NCBI GenBank assembly: GCA_019308525.1
Contig: JAFDIC010000280.1
Coordinates: forward strand, 1 to 6,042
DNA length: 6,042 bases
Source: Deltaproteobacteria bacterium
GTDB taxonomy: Bacteria > Desulfobacterota > DSM-4660 > Desulfatiglandales > HGW-15
Direction of reading: 5' to 3'
Part shown: positions 1 to 4,965 of the stretch, one piece after another
How positions within the stretch are numbered: position 1 is the stretch's first letter
How the letters are laid out: every line of letters starts with the position of its first letter
The notes under the pieces: model-generated
The model's database searches: none
What the model saw: the letters and a program-made list of their open reading frames with translations, nothing else
What the model was told of the DNA's origin: nothing
Translations under genes and position numbers: made by a program

Positions 1-227
1 ATTTTTATATTCCGATCTAGCTATTTTATCGCAGACAATACTTCATTCGCTCATTTGCTGCACTTTCTCGCAACAGGCCAGCGCCACCTCGTATGTTCAC
101 CATTCCAAACAAAAAAGCGATTTTTTTGGCCACATTTTGGCCCCTCTAGAAACATTCAAAAGCTTGAAGCCCGCTTTCAAAGATAGCGGTCTTTTCTCCA
201 GCATTAGAACTATATGCCTTTTTGGTA

Positions 228-255
228 ATTTTAATTCAACGCTCCGCATTGTCAA
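228..255 (-). promoter_or_regulatory. Possible leftward sigma70-type promoter
   Basis: Read on the minus strand, TTGACA (complement of 250-255) is followed after 16 bases by TAAAAT (complement of 228-233). The first is a perfect -35 box and the second matches the -10 consensus at five of six positions. Transcription would start near base 220 and run left out of the window. No leftward gene start is visible, so any target would have a leader of at least 200 bases or be a non-coding RNA. AT-rich DNA often yields chance matches, so this remains a candidate. Confidence 0.35.
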
Positions 256-338
256 GCCCTTTCTGAGATTTGTATAGAGGCATGCCGATCTATGGAATCA
301 GAGGTTGAAATGCCTTTTCGAGATAAGTACGGATGACA

Positions 339-413
339 ATCGCAACTAGAAGTTGCTCCTACAATAGTGGACGGCGAATCCCATACCGGTAGGAGCAAGG
401 CCCGCCTTGCGAT
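339..413. repeat. Inverted pair of GTAG-type REP palindromes (REPIN/BIME-like)
   Basis: Two related palindromic units face away from each other. The right unit (389-413, plus strand) begins GTAGGAGC and contains the hairpin CAAGGC-CC-GCCTTG (396-409). The left unit (339-362, read on the minus strand) also begins GTAGGAGC and contains the hairpin CAACT-AGA-AGTTG (343-355). The two units also pair with each other: 355-362 (GCTCCTAC) with 389-396 (GTAGGAGC), and ATCGCAA at 339-345 with TTGCGAT at 407-413, so the whole can fold as a cruciform. A GTAG leader followed by an imperfect palindrome is the known signature of bacterial REP sequences mobilised by RAYT (TnpA-REP) transposases. No such transposase is in the window. 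Confidence 0.65.
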
Positions 414-415
414 TT

Positions 416-439
416 ATCGGAACTAGAAATTGCTGCGAC
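416..439 (-). repeat. Third, decayed REP-like copy
   Basis: Bases 416-443 repeat 339-366 directly, with 23 of 28 positions identical and an offset of 77 bases. The ACTAGAA core is kept. The leader that reads GTAG in the intact copy is GTCG here (minus strand), and both the GAGC block and the inner stem are mismatched. It therefore looks like an older copy of the left REP unit, giving a cluster of three units within about 100 bases. Confidence 0.55.
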
Positions 440-554
440 AACAAAAGGGGGGTTGCCCATATTATTGTGCTGAAGACGCTTCCCCATGCAGTGAGACAAG
501 GGGTACCTCGTACTTTCCGCCAATACTCCCAAACCGGCTAGGGCCTTTTTGTTA

Positions 555-583
555 TTGCAATAATAGGAAATTTGTGATATTTT
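555..583 (+). promoter_or_regulatory. Weak candidate promoter for the BamE-like gene
   Basis: TTGCAA at 555-560 and TATTTT at 578-583 are separated by 17 bases. Each matches the sigma70 consensus at four of six positions. The -35 box lies in the perfect palindrome TTATTGCAATAA (552-563), which could bind a dimeric regulator. The site is about 90 bases upstream of the start codon at 671. It is offered as the best candidate in this stretch, not as a firm call. Confidence 0.2.
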
Positions 584-609
584 TGTCTAAACTTCATCAA
601 AATAACTTA

Positions 610-650
610 ATCCTCCCTTTGAGCCATCTTTGATCCAGAGGCTGGAGGAT
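610..650 (+). promoter_or_regulatory. Leader hairpin upstream of the BamE-like gene
   Basis: ATCCTCC (610-616) pairs with GGAGGAT (644-650), and AGCC (622-625) pairs with GGCT (640-643). This gives an 11-pair stem with a five-base bulge on one side and a 14-base loop. It has no T tract after it, so it is not an intrinsic terminator. It ends about 20 bases before the start codon at 671 and hides a GGAGG sequence that resembles a ribosome site, although the gene's own site appears to be AAAGGT at 658-663. A role in mRNA stability or translation is possible but unproven. Confidence 0.3.
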
Positions 651-670
651 GGATTACAAAGGTAGCGGAC

Positions 671-1060
671 ATGAAAGCACAGAAATTCTTTCTACTCATC
701 ATCGGTATAATCGCTTTGCTTCTCCTCTCTGTTCCAGGGGGTAGAGCCCAAGGGGATGACCTTGCAACCCTGCGAAAAAAGGCCGCACAGCTCGAGCAAA
801 GGGTCAAAGAACTCGAGGGTCTGCTTGAAGAGTGTGAAAGGACAAGGGAAGAGGCGATAGGCGCTGCCCTCGGATGGCAGAGCAAGAAGAACTGGCGAAA
901 ACTGAAGGCTGGAATGAAAGAATCGCAGGTGAAATCAATCCTGGGAGAACCCAGCAAGATTATTCATGGGGCTATTACGCTCTGGTACTATCCCAACATA
1001 TACGGTGGGTATGTATCCTTTGACAAGAAGGGCAAACTGGTGGGATGGAACGAGCCTTGA
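671..1060 (+). CDS. Secreted coiled-coil protein with BamE/SmpA/OmlA-like domain
   Basis: The 129-residue product has a signal peptide: basic start MKAQK, hydrophobic stretch about 6-20, and a likely signal peptidase I cut after GRA (residue 26). No cysteine follows the cut, so it is not a typical lipoprotein, unlike BamE itself. Residues about 31-62 form a charged coiled coil with spaced leucines (L31, L34, L41, V45, L48, L52). The C-terminal part (about 74-129) has the SmpA/OmlA/BamE pattern: a tryptophan, then GM, a short helix leading to LGEP (91-94), LWYY (104-107), a strand with VSF, and GW near the end. BamE-like domains bind partners in the periplasm or at the outer membrane; the partner here is unknown. 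The ATG at 671 has AAAGGT seven bases upstream. It precedes the exporter genes on the same strand, but the 204-base gap means it need not share their operon. Confidence 0.8.
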   Translation: MKAQKFFLLIIGIIALLLLSVPGGRAQGDDLATLRKKAAQLEQRVKELEGLLEECERTREEAIGAALGWQSKKNWRKLKAGMKESQVKSILGEPSKIIHGAITLWYYPNIYGGYVSFDKKGKLVGWNEP

Positions 1061-1264
1061 GGAACAAGTGAGCCTGCACACCAGCCCAGAGGACGAGAAG
1101 GGAGGATTTGAAATAACCCGGGAATCTTGGCATGGGATATAGTAAAGATAAACCTTCAACCTTTTTCCAGATTTATTCTTTGGATTCTTAACAGCGTGTC
1201 TCTTACCGATCAAAGGGATGCGCCTTTTTTATTGGCAGATTCTCTCTTTGCGGGGGAAATTGGT

Positions 1265-2104
1265 TTGAAGTTGGACGTTAATGAAAATCTAACCATCATT
1301 GAACCAAAGAGGGGCTGGGTGCCCATAGATCTAAAGGAAATATGGAGCTATCGTGAACTCCTTTACTTTCTGACCAAAAGAGACATCAAGGTTCGTTACA
1401 AACAAACGGTATTGGGTGGTCTATGGGCTATTATCCAGCCGGCCTTTACAATGATCGTGTTTACACTCTTTTTCGGCCGCCTGGCCAAGATCCCTTCAGA
1501 AGGGACGCCCTACCCCATTTTCGTCTATGTGGGGCTCCTGCCCTGGACTTACTTTGCGAACGCACTAGCCGGTTCAGGCAACAGTCTGGTAGGAAGCGCC
1601 AACCTGATTACGAAGGTGTACTTTCCTCGGCTGATCGTTCCCGCTTCGGCCTCCCTTGCAGGACTGCTCGATTTTTTTGTCGCCATGTTCGTCCTGGGTG
1701 TTCTCATGATCCACTATAGCTTTGTACCAAGTGCCATGGGTATTCTTCTCTTTCCTTTCCTTGTGGCCCTGACATTCCTGTGCGCCCTGGGGGTAGGACT
1801 TTGGCTTTCCGCCATGAACGTTCAGTACAGAGACATAAGGTACGCGATCCCCTTTCTTATCCAGCTCTGGATGTTCGTCTCTCCGGTGATATACCCGGTG
1901 AGCATGGTAAAGGAAAAATACCAATGGCTGTTGGCCCTCAACCCCATGGGCGGTGTAATAAAGGCTTACAGGGCCGCGGTTCTGGGACACCAGCCGATCG
2001 ACTGGTTTCTCTTAGGGGTATCAACGGTTATCATATTGATAATACTCACTGGGGGGCTCTTCTACTTCAGGAGAATGGAAAGGGTTTTCGCAGATGTAGT
2101 ATAA
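1265..2104 (+). CDS. wzm: Polysaccharide ABC exporter, permease (Wzm-like, ABC-2 family)
   Basis: This inner-membrane permease works with Wzt to export lipid-linked O-antigen or a similar glycan. From the TTG at 1265 it is 279 residues, a usual family length. Visible family landmarks are the amphipathic stretch YRELLYFLTKRDIKVRYKQ (29-47), LITKVYFPRLIVP (114-126), NVQYRDIRYAIP (185-196), MFVSPVIYP (203-211) and LNPM (225-228). Hydrophobic spans lie at about 50-71, 83-104, 127-149, 154-183, 195-214 and 246-268. No ATG precedes the conserved core in this frame. TTG 1265 has GGGGG (1252-1256) eight bases upstream and gives an N-terminus close to the familiar LTIIEP segment. The frame stays open back to another TTG at 1127, but those 46 extra residues do not resemble the family and lack a well-placed ribosome site. 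The TAA stop touches the heptamer array at 2105. Confidence 0.9.
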   Translation: MKLDVNENLTIIEPKRGWVPIDLKEIWSYRELLYFLTKRDIKVRYKQTVLGGLWAIIQPAFTMIVFTLFFGRLAKIPSEGTPYPIFVYVGLLPWTYFANALAGSGNSLVGSANLITKVYFPRLIVPASASLAGLLDFFVAMFVLGVLMIHYSFVPSAMGILLFPFLVALTFLCALGVGLWLSAMNVQYRDIRYAIPFLIQLWMFVSPVIYPVSMVKEKYQWLLALNPMGGVIKAYRAAVLGHQPIDWFLLGVSTVIILIILTGGLFYFRRMERVFADVV

Positions 2105-2146
2105 CGACCGCAGACTTACGACCGCCGACGGTAGACTAACGAACGA
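2105..2146. repeat. Left heptamer-periodic array (GAC every 7 bases)
   Basis: GAC occurs at 2106, 2113, 2120, 2127 and 2134, with GAA at 2141, an exact 7-base period over six units. CGACCGC appears twice (2105-2111 and 2119-2125); other positions vary. The array starts at the base right after the wzm stop codon and ends next to the GAGGGG ribosome site of the four-helix bundle gene. It is the reverse-complement counterpart of the array at 2587-2640. Confidence 0.7.
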
Positions 2147-2153
2147 GGGGAAA

Positions 2154-2534
2154 GTGTACAAATTTGAAAAACTAGAGGTGTGGAAGCTATCAATCGAATT
2201 TATGGATGGGATCTATGATATTGCTGAAAGACTCCCAGAACTGGAAAGATACAATTTGGCATCTCAAATCACTAGAGCGTCTACCTCCATATCATTAAAT
2301 ATAGCTGAAGGCTCTACTGGCCAGAGCAATGCAGAACAAAATCGGTTCTTAGGGATGGCACTGCGCTCACTGGTTGAGACAGTTGCTTGTTTGAAATTGC
2401 TAGAACGCCGTGATTATGTCGACAGAGAAAAGATCCAAGCCTCATATGAATCTAGTGAAAAGCTTTTCGCCAAATTAACGGCCTTTAGAAAATCTATAAA
2501 CAGCAGTAGCAGAAAGAGAACTAACACCGGGTAG
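2154..2534 (+). CDS. Four-helix bundle protein (S23 / 23S rRNA intervening-sequence family)
   Basis: The 126-residue product matches the S23/IVP four-helix bundle family (TIGR02436 type) along its length. It opens with FEKLEVWKLS (4-13), then IYDIAERLPELERYNLASQI (20-39), the hallmark RASTSISLNIAEGS (41-54), RFLGMALRSLVE (64-75), and a final helix ending in a basic, low-complexity tail (about 115-126). Length is typical. Family members were first noted in intervening sequences of 23S rRNA genes, and relatives (Avd) assist the reverse transcriptase of diversity-generating retroelements; most have no known function. No reverse transcriptase or rRNA is in the window. The start is GTG at 2154 with GAGGGG (2145-2150) only three bases upstream. 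Its AT-rich composition and position between wzm and wzt suggest later arrival, and a role in glycan export is unlikely. Confidence 0.9.
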   Translation: MYKFEKLEVWKLSIEFMDGIYDIAERLPELERYNLASQITRASTSISLNIAEGSTGQSNAEQNRFLGMALRSLVETVACLKLLERRDYVDREKIQASYESSEKLFAKLTAFRKSINSSSRKRTNTG

Positions 2535-2586
2535 CCCAGGAGATTGATAAGGATACAGATATCGTTCACATAAAACACTTTGGCAC

Positions 2587-2640
2587 GGTCATCCGTCCGT
2601 AATTAACGATCAGCGGTCGGCTGTCCGCGGTCATCGGTCC
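2587..2640. repeat. Right heptamer-periodic array (GTC every 7 bases)
   Basis: In 7-base register from 2587 the units read GGTCATC, CGTCCGT, AATTAAC, GATCAGC, GGTCGGC, TGTCCGC, GGTCATC and a last partial GGTCC. GTC recurs at 2588, 2595, 2616, 2623, 2630 and 2637; the two units in between are degenerate. The heptamer GGTCATC occurs twice here and again inside wzt at 2846. The orientation is opposite to the array at 2105-2146. It ends six bases before the wzt ATG, replacing the usual place for a ribosome site. Confidence 0.75.
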
Positions 2641-2646
2641 TGAAAA

Positions 2647-3996
2647 ATGGGTAACATTGCTATCAAAGTCGAGAACCTTTCAAAGCAGTACCGCATCGGG
2701 GCCAAGGAAGGATACAAGACCTTCCGGGAAACCCTGATAGATTCTGCCAAGGCCCCCTTCACCCGCATCGGACGGGCGACGAGAAGCGCACTTAACAGAA
2801 TGCGCTTCGCCGAGAAATCCACGGGGTCAACGGTCAGCGGTCAGCGGTCATCTTCCGAGCAGACTATTTGGGCCCTGAAAGACGTCTCTTTTGACGTAAA
2901 GCAGGGTGAGGTGGTGGGAATCATAGGCAGAAACGGTGCCGGAAAAAGCACGTTGCTGAAGGTCCTGTCCAAGATCACCGAGCCGACCACCGGAAGGGTC
3001 GAATTGAGGGGCCGCGTTGGGTCACTCCTTGAAGTGGGCACGGGCTTTCACCCGGAGCTGACGGGGCATGAAAATGTCTACCTCTACGGTGCAATCCTCG
3101 GCATGGACCGCTGGGAGGTTACAAGGAAATTCGATGAGATCATAGCCTTCGCAGAACTGGAAAAGTTCGTGGATACACCAGTCAAGCGATATTCCAGCGG
3201 TATGTACATGCGCCTGGCCTTTGCGGTGGCAGCACACCTGGAACCGGAGATTCTACTGGTTGACGAAGTGCTGGCTGTGGGGGATGCCGCCTTCCAGAAA
3301 AAGTGCCTGGGAAAAATGGGGGACGTTTCGAGGGAAGGCCGTACGGTTTTGTTTGTAAGCCATAATATGCAAGCAGTTCAATCCCTTTGTAAAACAGCAA
3401 TTCGATTGGACATAGGCCAAGTTGTCTCAATCGGAGAATCCCGCTCGATAGTCTCCAGTTATCTCACAGAGCTGGGGGAAATGAGCAGCGAGAAATCATG
3501 GCCCGAAGATCAGGCGCCAGGGACAGATGAATTCAGGCTAATAGGCATCAGAGTCTCTGATGAAGGCGGAAAATCTTCCGGTATCTATTCCAGCAGCCGC
3601 GATATCATCGTCGAAATGAGATTCGTGGTCAACACATCCCATTCTGCCCTTTGCGTGGGTTTTGACCTCTTGACTTCCGGAGGCGAAGTTATCGCCAGGA
3701 GTTATCAGACTGATATGGATCCCCGGGATTGGCCAAGACTTAAACCTGGAGAAAACATCTGGCACAGCGTTATCCCAAAAGGCCTTTTGAATGGTGGAAT
3801 ATACTACGTATCTCCCAAAATTGGTATACACAACATGTACTGGATTGTGAATATGGATGCATCAGTCCAATTCGAAGTAGTTCTGGATCACGGGGTTTCG
3901 CCTTTTTGGAATGCCCTGGATGGTACCAGTCGTCCCGGTTGTGTAGCTCCGATATTCAAATGGTTTTCCTCAAAGCACAAAGAGCGAGATAACTGA
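2647..3996 (+). CDS. wzt: Polysaccharide ABC exporter, ATPase with C-terminal glycan-binding domain (Wzt-like)
   Basis: The 449-residue ATPase powers Wzm. It opens with IKVENLSKQYRIG (6-18). Walker A is GRNGAGKS (94-101), the family segment GSLLEVGTGFHPELTG spans 125-140, the signature is YSSGM (182-186), Walker B is ILLVDE (202-207) and the H-loop histidine is H239. Residues about 290-445 form a separate, strand-rich domain as in Wzt proteins that recognise the modified end of their O-antigen. A variable linker at about 45-72 is partly encoded by a heptamer array (see 2825-2852). The ATG at 2647 starts right at the conserved N-terminus, but no Shine-Dalgarno is visible upstream. GC drops from about 55-60% in the ATPase core to about 38-50% after base 3350, close to the domain boundary. 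The next gene starts two bases after the stop. Confidence 0.95.
   Translation: MGNIAIKVENLSKQYRIGAKEGYKTFRETLIDSAKAPFTRIGRATRSALNRMRFAEKSTGSTVSGQRSSSEQTIWALKDVSFDVKQGEVVGIIGRNGAGKSTLLKVLSKITEPTTGRVELRGRVGSLLEVGTGFHPELTGHENVYLYGAILGMDRWEVTRKFDEIIAFAELEKFVDTPVKRYSSGMYMRLAFAVAAHLEPEILLVDEVLAVGDAAFQKKCLGKMGDVSREGRTVLFVSHNMQAVQSLCKTAIRLDIGQVVSIGESRSIVSSYLTELGEMSSEKSWPEDQAPGTDEFRLIGIRVSDEGGKSSGIYSSSRDIIVEMRFVVNTSHSALCVGFDLLTSGGEVIARSYQTDMDPRDWPRLKPGENIWHSVIPKGLLNGGIYYVSPKIGIHNMYWIVNMDASVQFEVVLDHGVSPFWNALDGTSRPGCVAPIFKWFSSKHKERDN
2825..2852. repeat. In-frame heptamer array inside wzt
   Basis: Four tandem heptamers, GGTCAAC, GGTCAGC, GGTCAGC and GGTCATC, lie in the wzt reading frame and encode most of the segment STVSGQRSS (61-69). 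This is the cleanest copy of the motif that flanks the four-helix bundle gene. Fourteen bases at 2829-2842 match 2605-2618 of the right array at 13 positions, and both arrays have the same orientation. Being 28 bases long, the array is not a whole number of codons, so its gain would have needed a compensating change to keep the frame. It sits in a linker that varies among Wzt proteins, before the ATPase core. Confidence 0.8.
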
Positions 3997-3998
3997 AT

Positions 3999-4955
3999 AT
4001 GATGCCCCGCGCAGGTAGTCGAGTCCAACGAGTGTTTGCGCACTTGCGTAACCGGACCGCAACCGAACGTTTGCAGGAAGAATTGCGCCGGTATATGAGG
4101 AAAAGAAGGGTTGCATGGTGGGACTCAAAGAAAGGTCACATGAGGTGTTTTGAAACCAAGGTTGACCGAGGGATAAAGATGTGTCTTTACTTTGACTGTG
4201 AGCTTTCGCGCTACCTGTACTGCTATGATTTCGAGACATTGGAGCGTCGCTTCCTGAAAATGTTTTTGCGGCCTGGAGACATATATATCGACATTGGAGC
4301 CAATATAGGACTTTTTTCTCTGCTGGCTGCTTGGTGTGTAAAAGACACAGGCAGGGTATATGCCTTCGAGCCTGCGAAGAAGACCTATGATCGGCTTTGT
4401 GGAAACGTGGCGTTAAACCGCTTTACCAACGTCTTGTGTTTTCAAATGGCAGTGTCTCACCAGGAAGGGGAACTACCTTTATTTGTATCCCGGGATGGCT
4501 ACGATGCGTGGAATTCCTTTGCTCACCCCATCGAAGGAGACGACTTTTCCACTCAACTGGTGAAGTGCACCAAATTGGATACCTTTGTGAGTGAAAACAA
4601 GCTTCTTGGCAAAGTGACCATGGTCAAAATCGATGTGGAAGGCTGGGAGATGAACGTGCTGAGAGGCGGCAGCCTTTTTCTCTCCAGGCAGGATGCTCCT
4701 GTTCTTCAAGTCGAGTTCACGGAAAAGGCAGCCGAATCAGCGGGGGTTACTTGCGGTGAAGTCTATCACAAGCTCGAGGACCTCGGTTACAAGATGTTCT
4801 CCTATGACCAATCAAGAAATGATATTGTCCCGGATCCAATCAGGGAAACTTACCCTTATTTGAACCTGATTGCAACCAAAAATCCGGAATTCATCAAGGA
4901 CAGATTGCACAAAAGGCCTTCTGTGACAAGACTCATTGAGCGGATAAGAGGATAG
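3999..4955 (+). CDS. FkbM-family SAM-dependent methyltransferase
   Basis: The 318-residue protein has the FkbM methyltransferase layout. SAM-binding motif I is YIDIGANIGLFSLLA (96-110), followed by the strand end VYAFEP (120-125), the helix with N-x-x-L-N-type asparagines (136-140), a middle part ending in the KLDTF segment (192-196), and the hallmark VKIDVEGWEMNVLRGG (209-224). Family members O-methylate sugars or other small molecules in secondary metabolism and in polysaccharide clusters. Coming two bases after wzt, it most likely methylates a sugar of the exported glycan in the cytoplasm. The first 80 residues are basic and not diagnostic. Two ATGs stand in tandem (3999 and 4002); the upstream one is used here, with only a weak purine-rich AGAGCGAG at 3981-3988 as ribosome site. 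The exact substrate and methylation position cannot be read from sequence. Confidence 0.9.
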   Translation: MMPRAGSRVQRVFAHLRNRTATERLQEELRRYMRKRRVAWWDSKKGHMRCFETKVDRGIKMCLYFDCELSRYLYCYDFETLERRFLKMFLRPGDIYIDIGANIGLFSLLAAWCVKDTGRVYAFEPAKKTYDRLCGNVALNRFTNVLCFQMAVSHQEGELPLFVSRDGYDAWNSFAHPIEGDDFSTQLVKCTKLDTFVSENKLLGKVTMVKIDVEGWEMNVLRGGSLFLSRQDAPVLQVEFTEKAAESAGVTCGEVYHKLEDLGYKMFSYDQSRNDIVPDPIRETYPYLNLIATKNPEFIKDRLHKRPSVTRLIERIRG

Positions 4956-4965
4956 AATCTTACAC

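Larger units (their letters stand above)
1..670. other. Intergenic region without a convincing gene
   Basis: No open frame here has both a plausible ribosome site and recognisable protein content. The first 330 bases are AT-rich and contain several homopolymer runs, including an A6-GCGA-T7 palindrome at 111-127 and a small CCGCT/AGCGG hairpin at 171-189 followed by a short T-rich stretch. The middle holds the REP-like palindromes at 339-439, described separately. Bases 440-600 show no repeat or gene that I recognise, apart from a perfect 12-base palindrome TTATTGCAATAA at 552-563 that could be an operator. The region probably separates an upstream transcription unit outside the window from the rightward genes. 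Confidence 0.6.
2105..2640 (+). mobile_element. Candidate insertion unit: four-helix bundle gene bracketed by inverted heptamer arrays
   Basis: The block between the wzm stop and the wzt start consists of a left array (GAC period 7), the four-helix bundle gene, about 50 bases of spacer, and a right array (GTC period 7, the opposite strand of the same motif). Without it wzm and wzt would be separated by only a few bases, the tight spacing expected of an exporter pair. The gene inside is about 40% GC by hand count against about 55-60% for the wzt ATPase region. No transposase, target-site duplication or clean terminal inverted repeat is visible, so 'mobile' is inference from context and composition. 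Confidence 0.4.

Noticed and set aside
111..127. A6-GCGA-T7 palindrome as a bidirectional terminator
   Set aside because: The stem would be made only of A-T pairs apart from the loop, too weak for a typical intrinsic terminator, and no gene end is visible on either side.
339..413. Cruciform as a tRNA gene
   Set aside because: The arms imitate a cloverleaf in outline, but there is no T-loop consensus, anticodon arm or acceptor stem of proper length; the GTAG-palindrome signature explains it better.
430..633. Rightward reading frame of 67 codons beginning at TTG 430
   Set aside because: Its composition is cysteine- and proline-rich with no family pattern, it starts inside the decayed REP copy, and it has no convincing ribosome site.
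1127..1143. CTTGGCAT as the -24 box of a sigma54 promoter
   Set aside because: Twelve bases downstream the sequence is AG instead of the required GC, so the -12 element is missing.
1127..1264. Extra 46-residue N-terminus for the permease from TTG 1127
   Set aside because: The segment does not resemble the family, has no well-placed ribosome site, and a better supported TTG lies at 1265.
1218..1268. Sixteen-codon upstream frame (ATG 1218) whose TGA overlaps the permease TTG start
   Set aside because: The overlap is neat, but the AAAGGG lies directly against the ATG with no spacer and the peptide has no recognisable feature; chance is the simplest explanation.
2154..2534. Four-helix bundle gene as the Avd component of a diversity-generating retroelement
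   Set aside because: No reverse transcriptase, template repeat or variable repeat is present in the window; only family resemblance supports the idea.
2105..2852. Heptamer arrays as a CRISPR array
   Set aside because: The period is 7 bases with no spacers of 25-40 bases and no cas gene; this is a short tandem periodicity.
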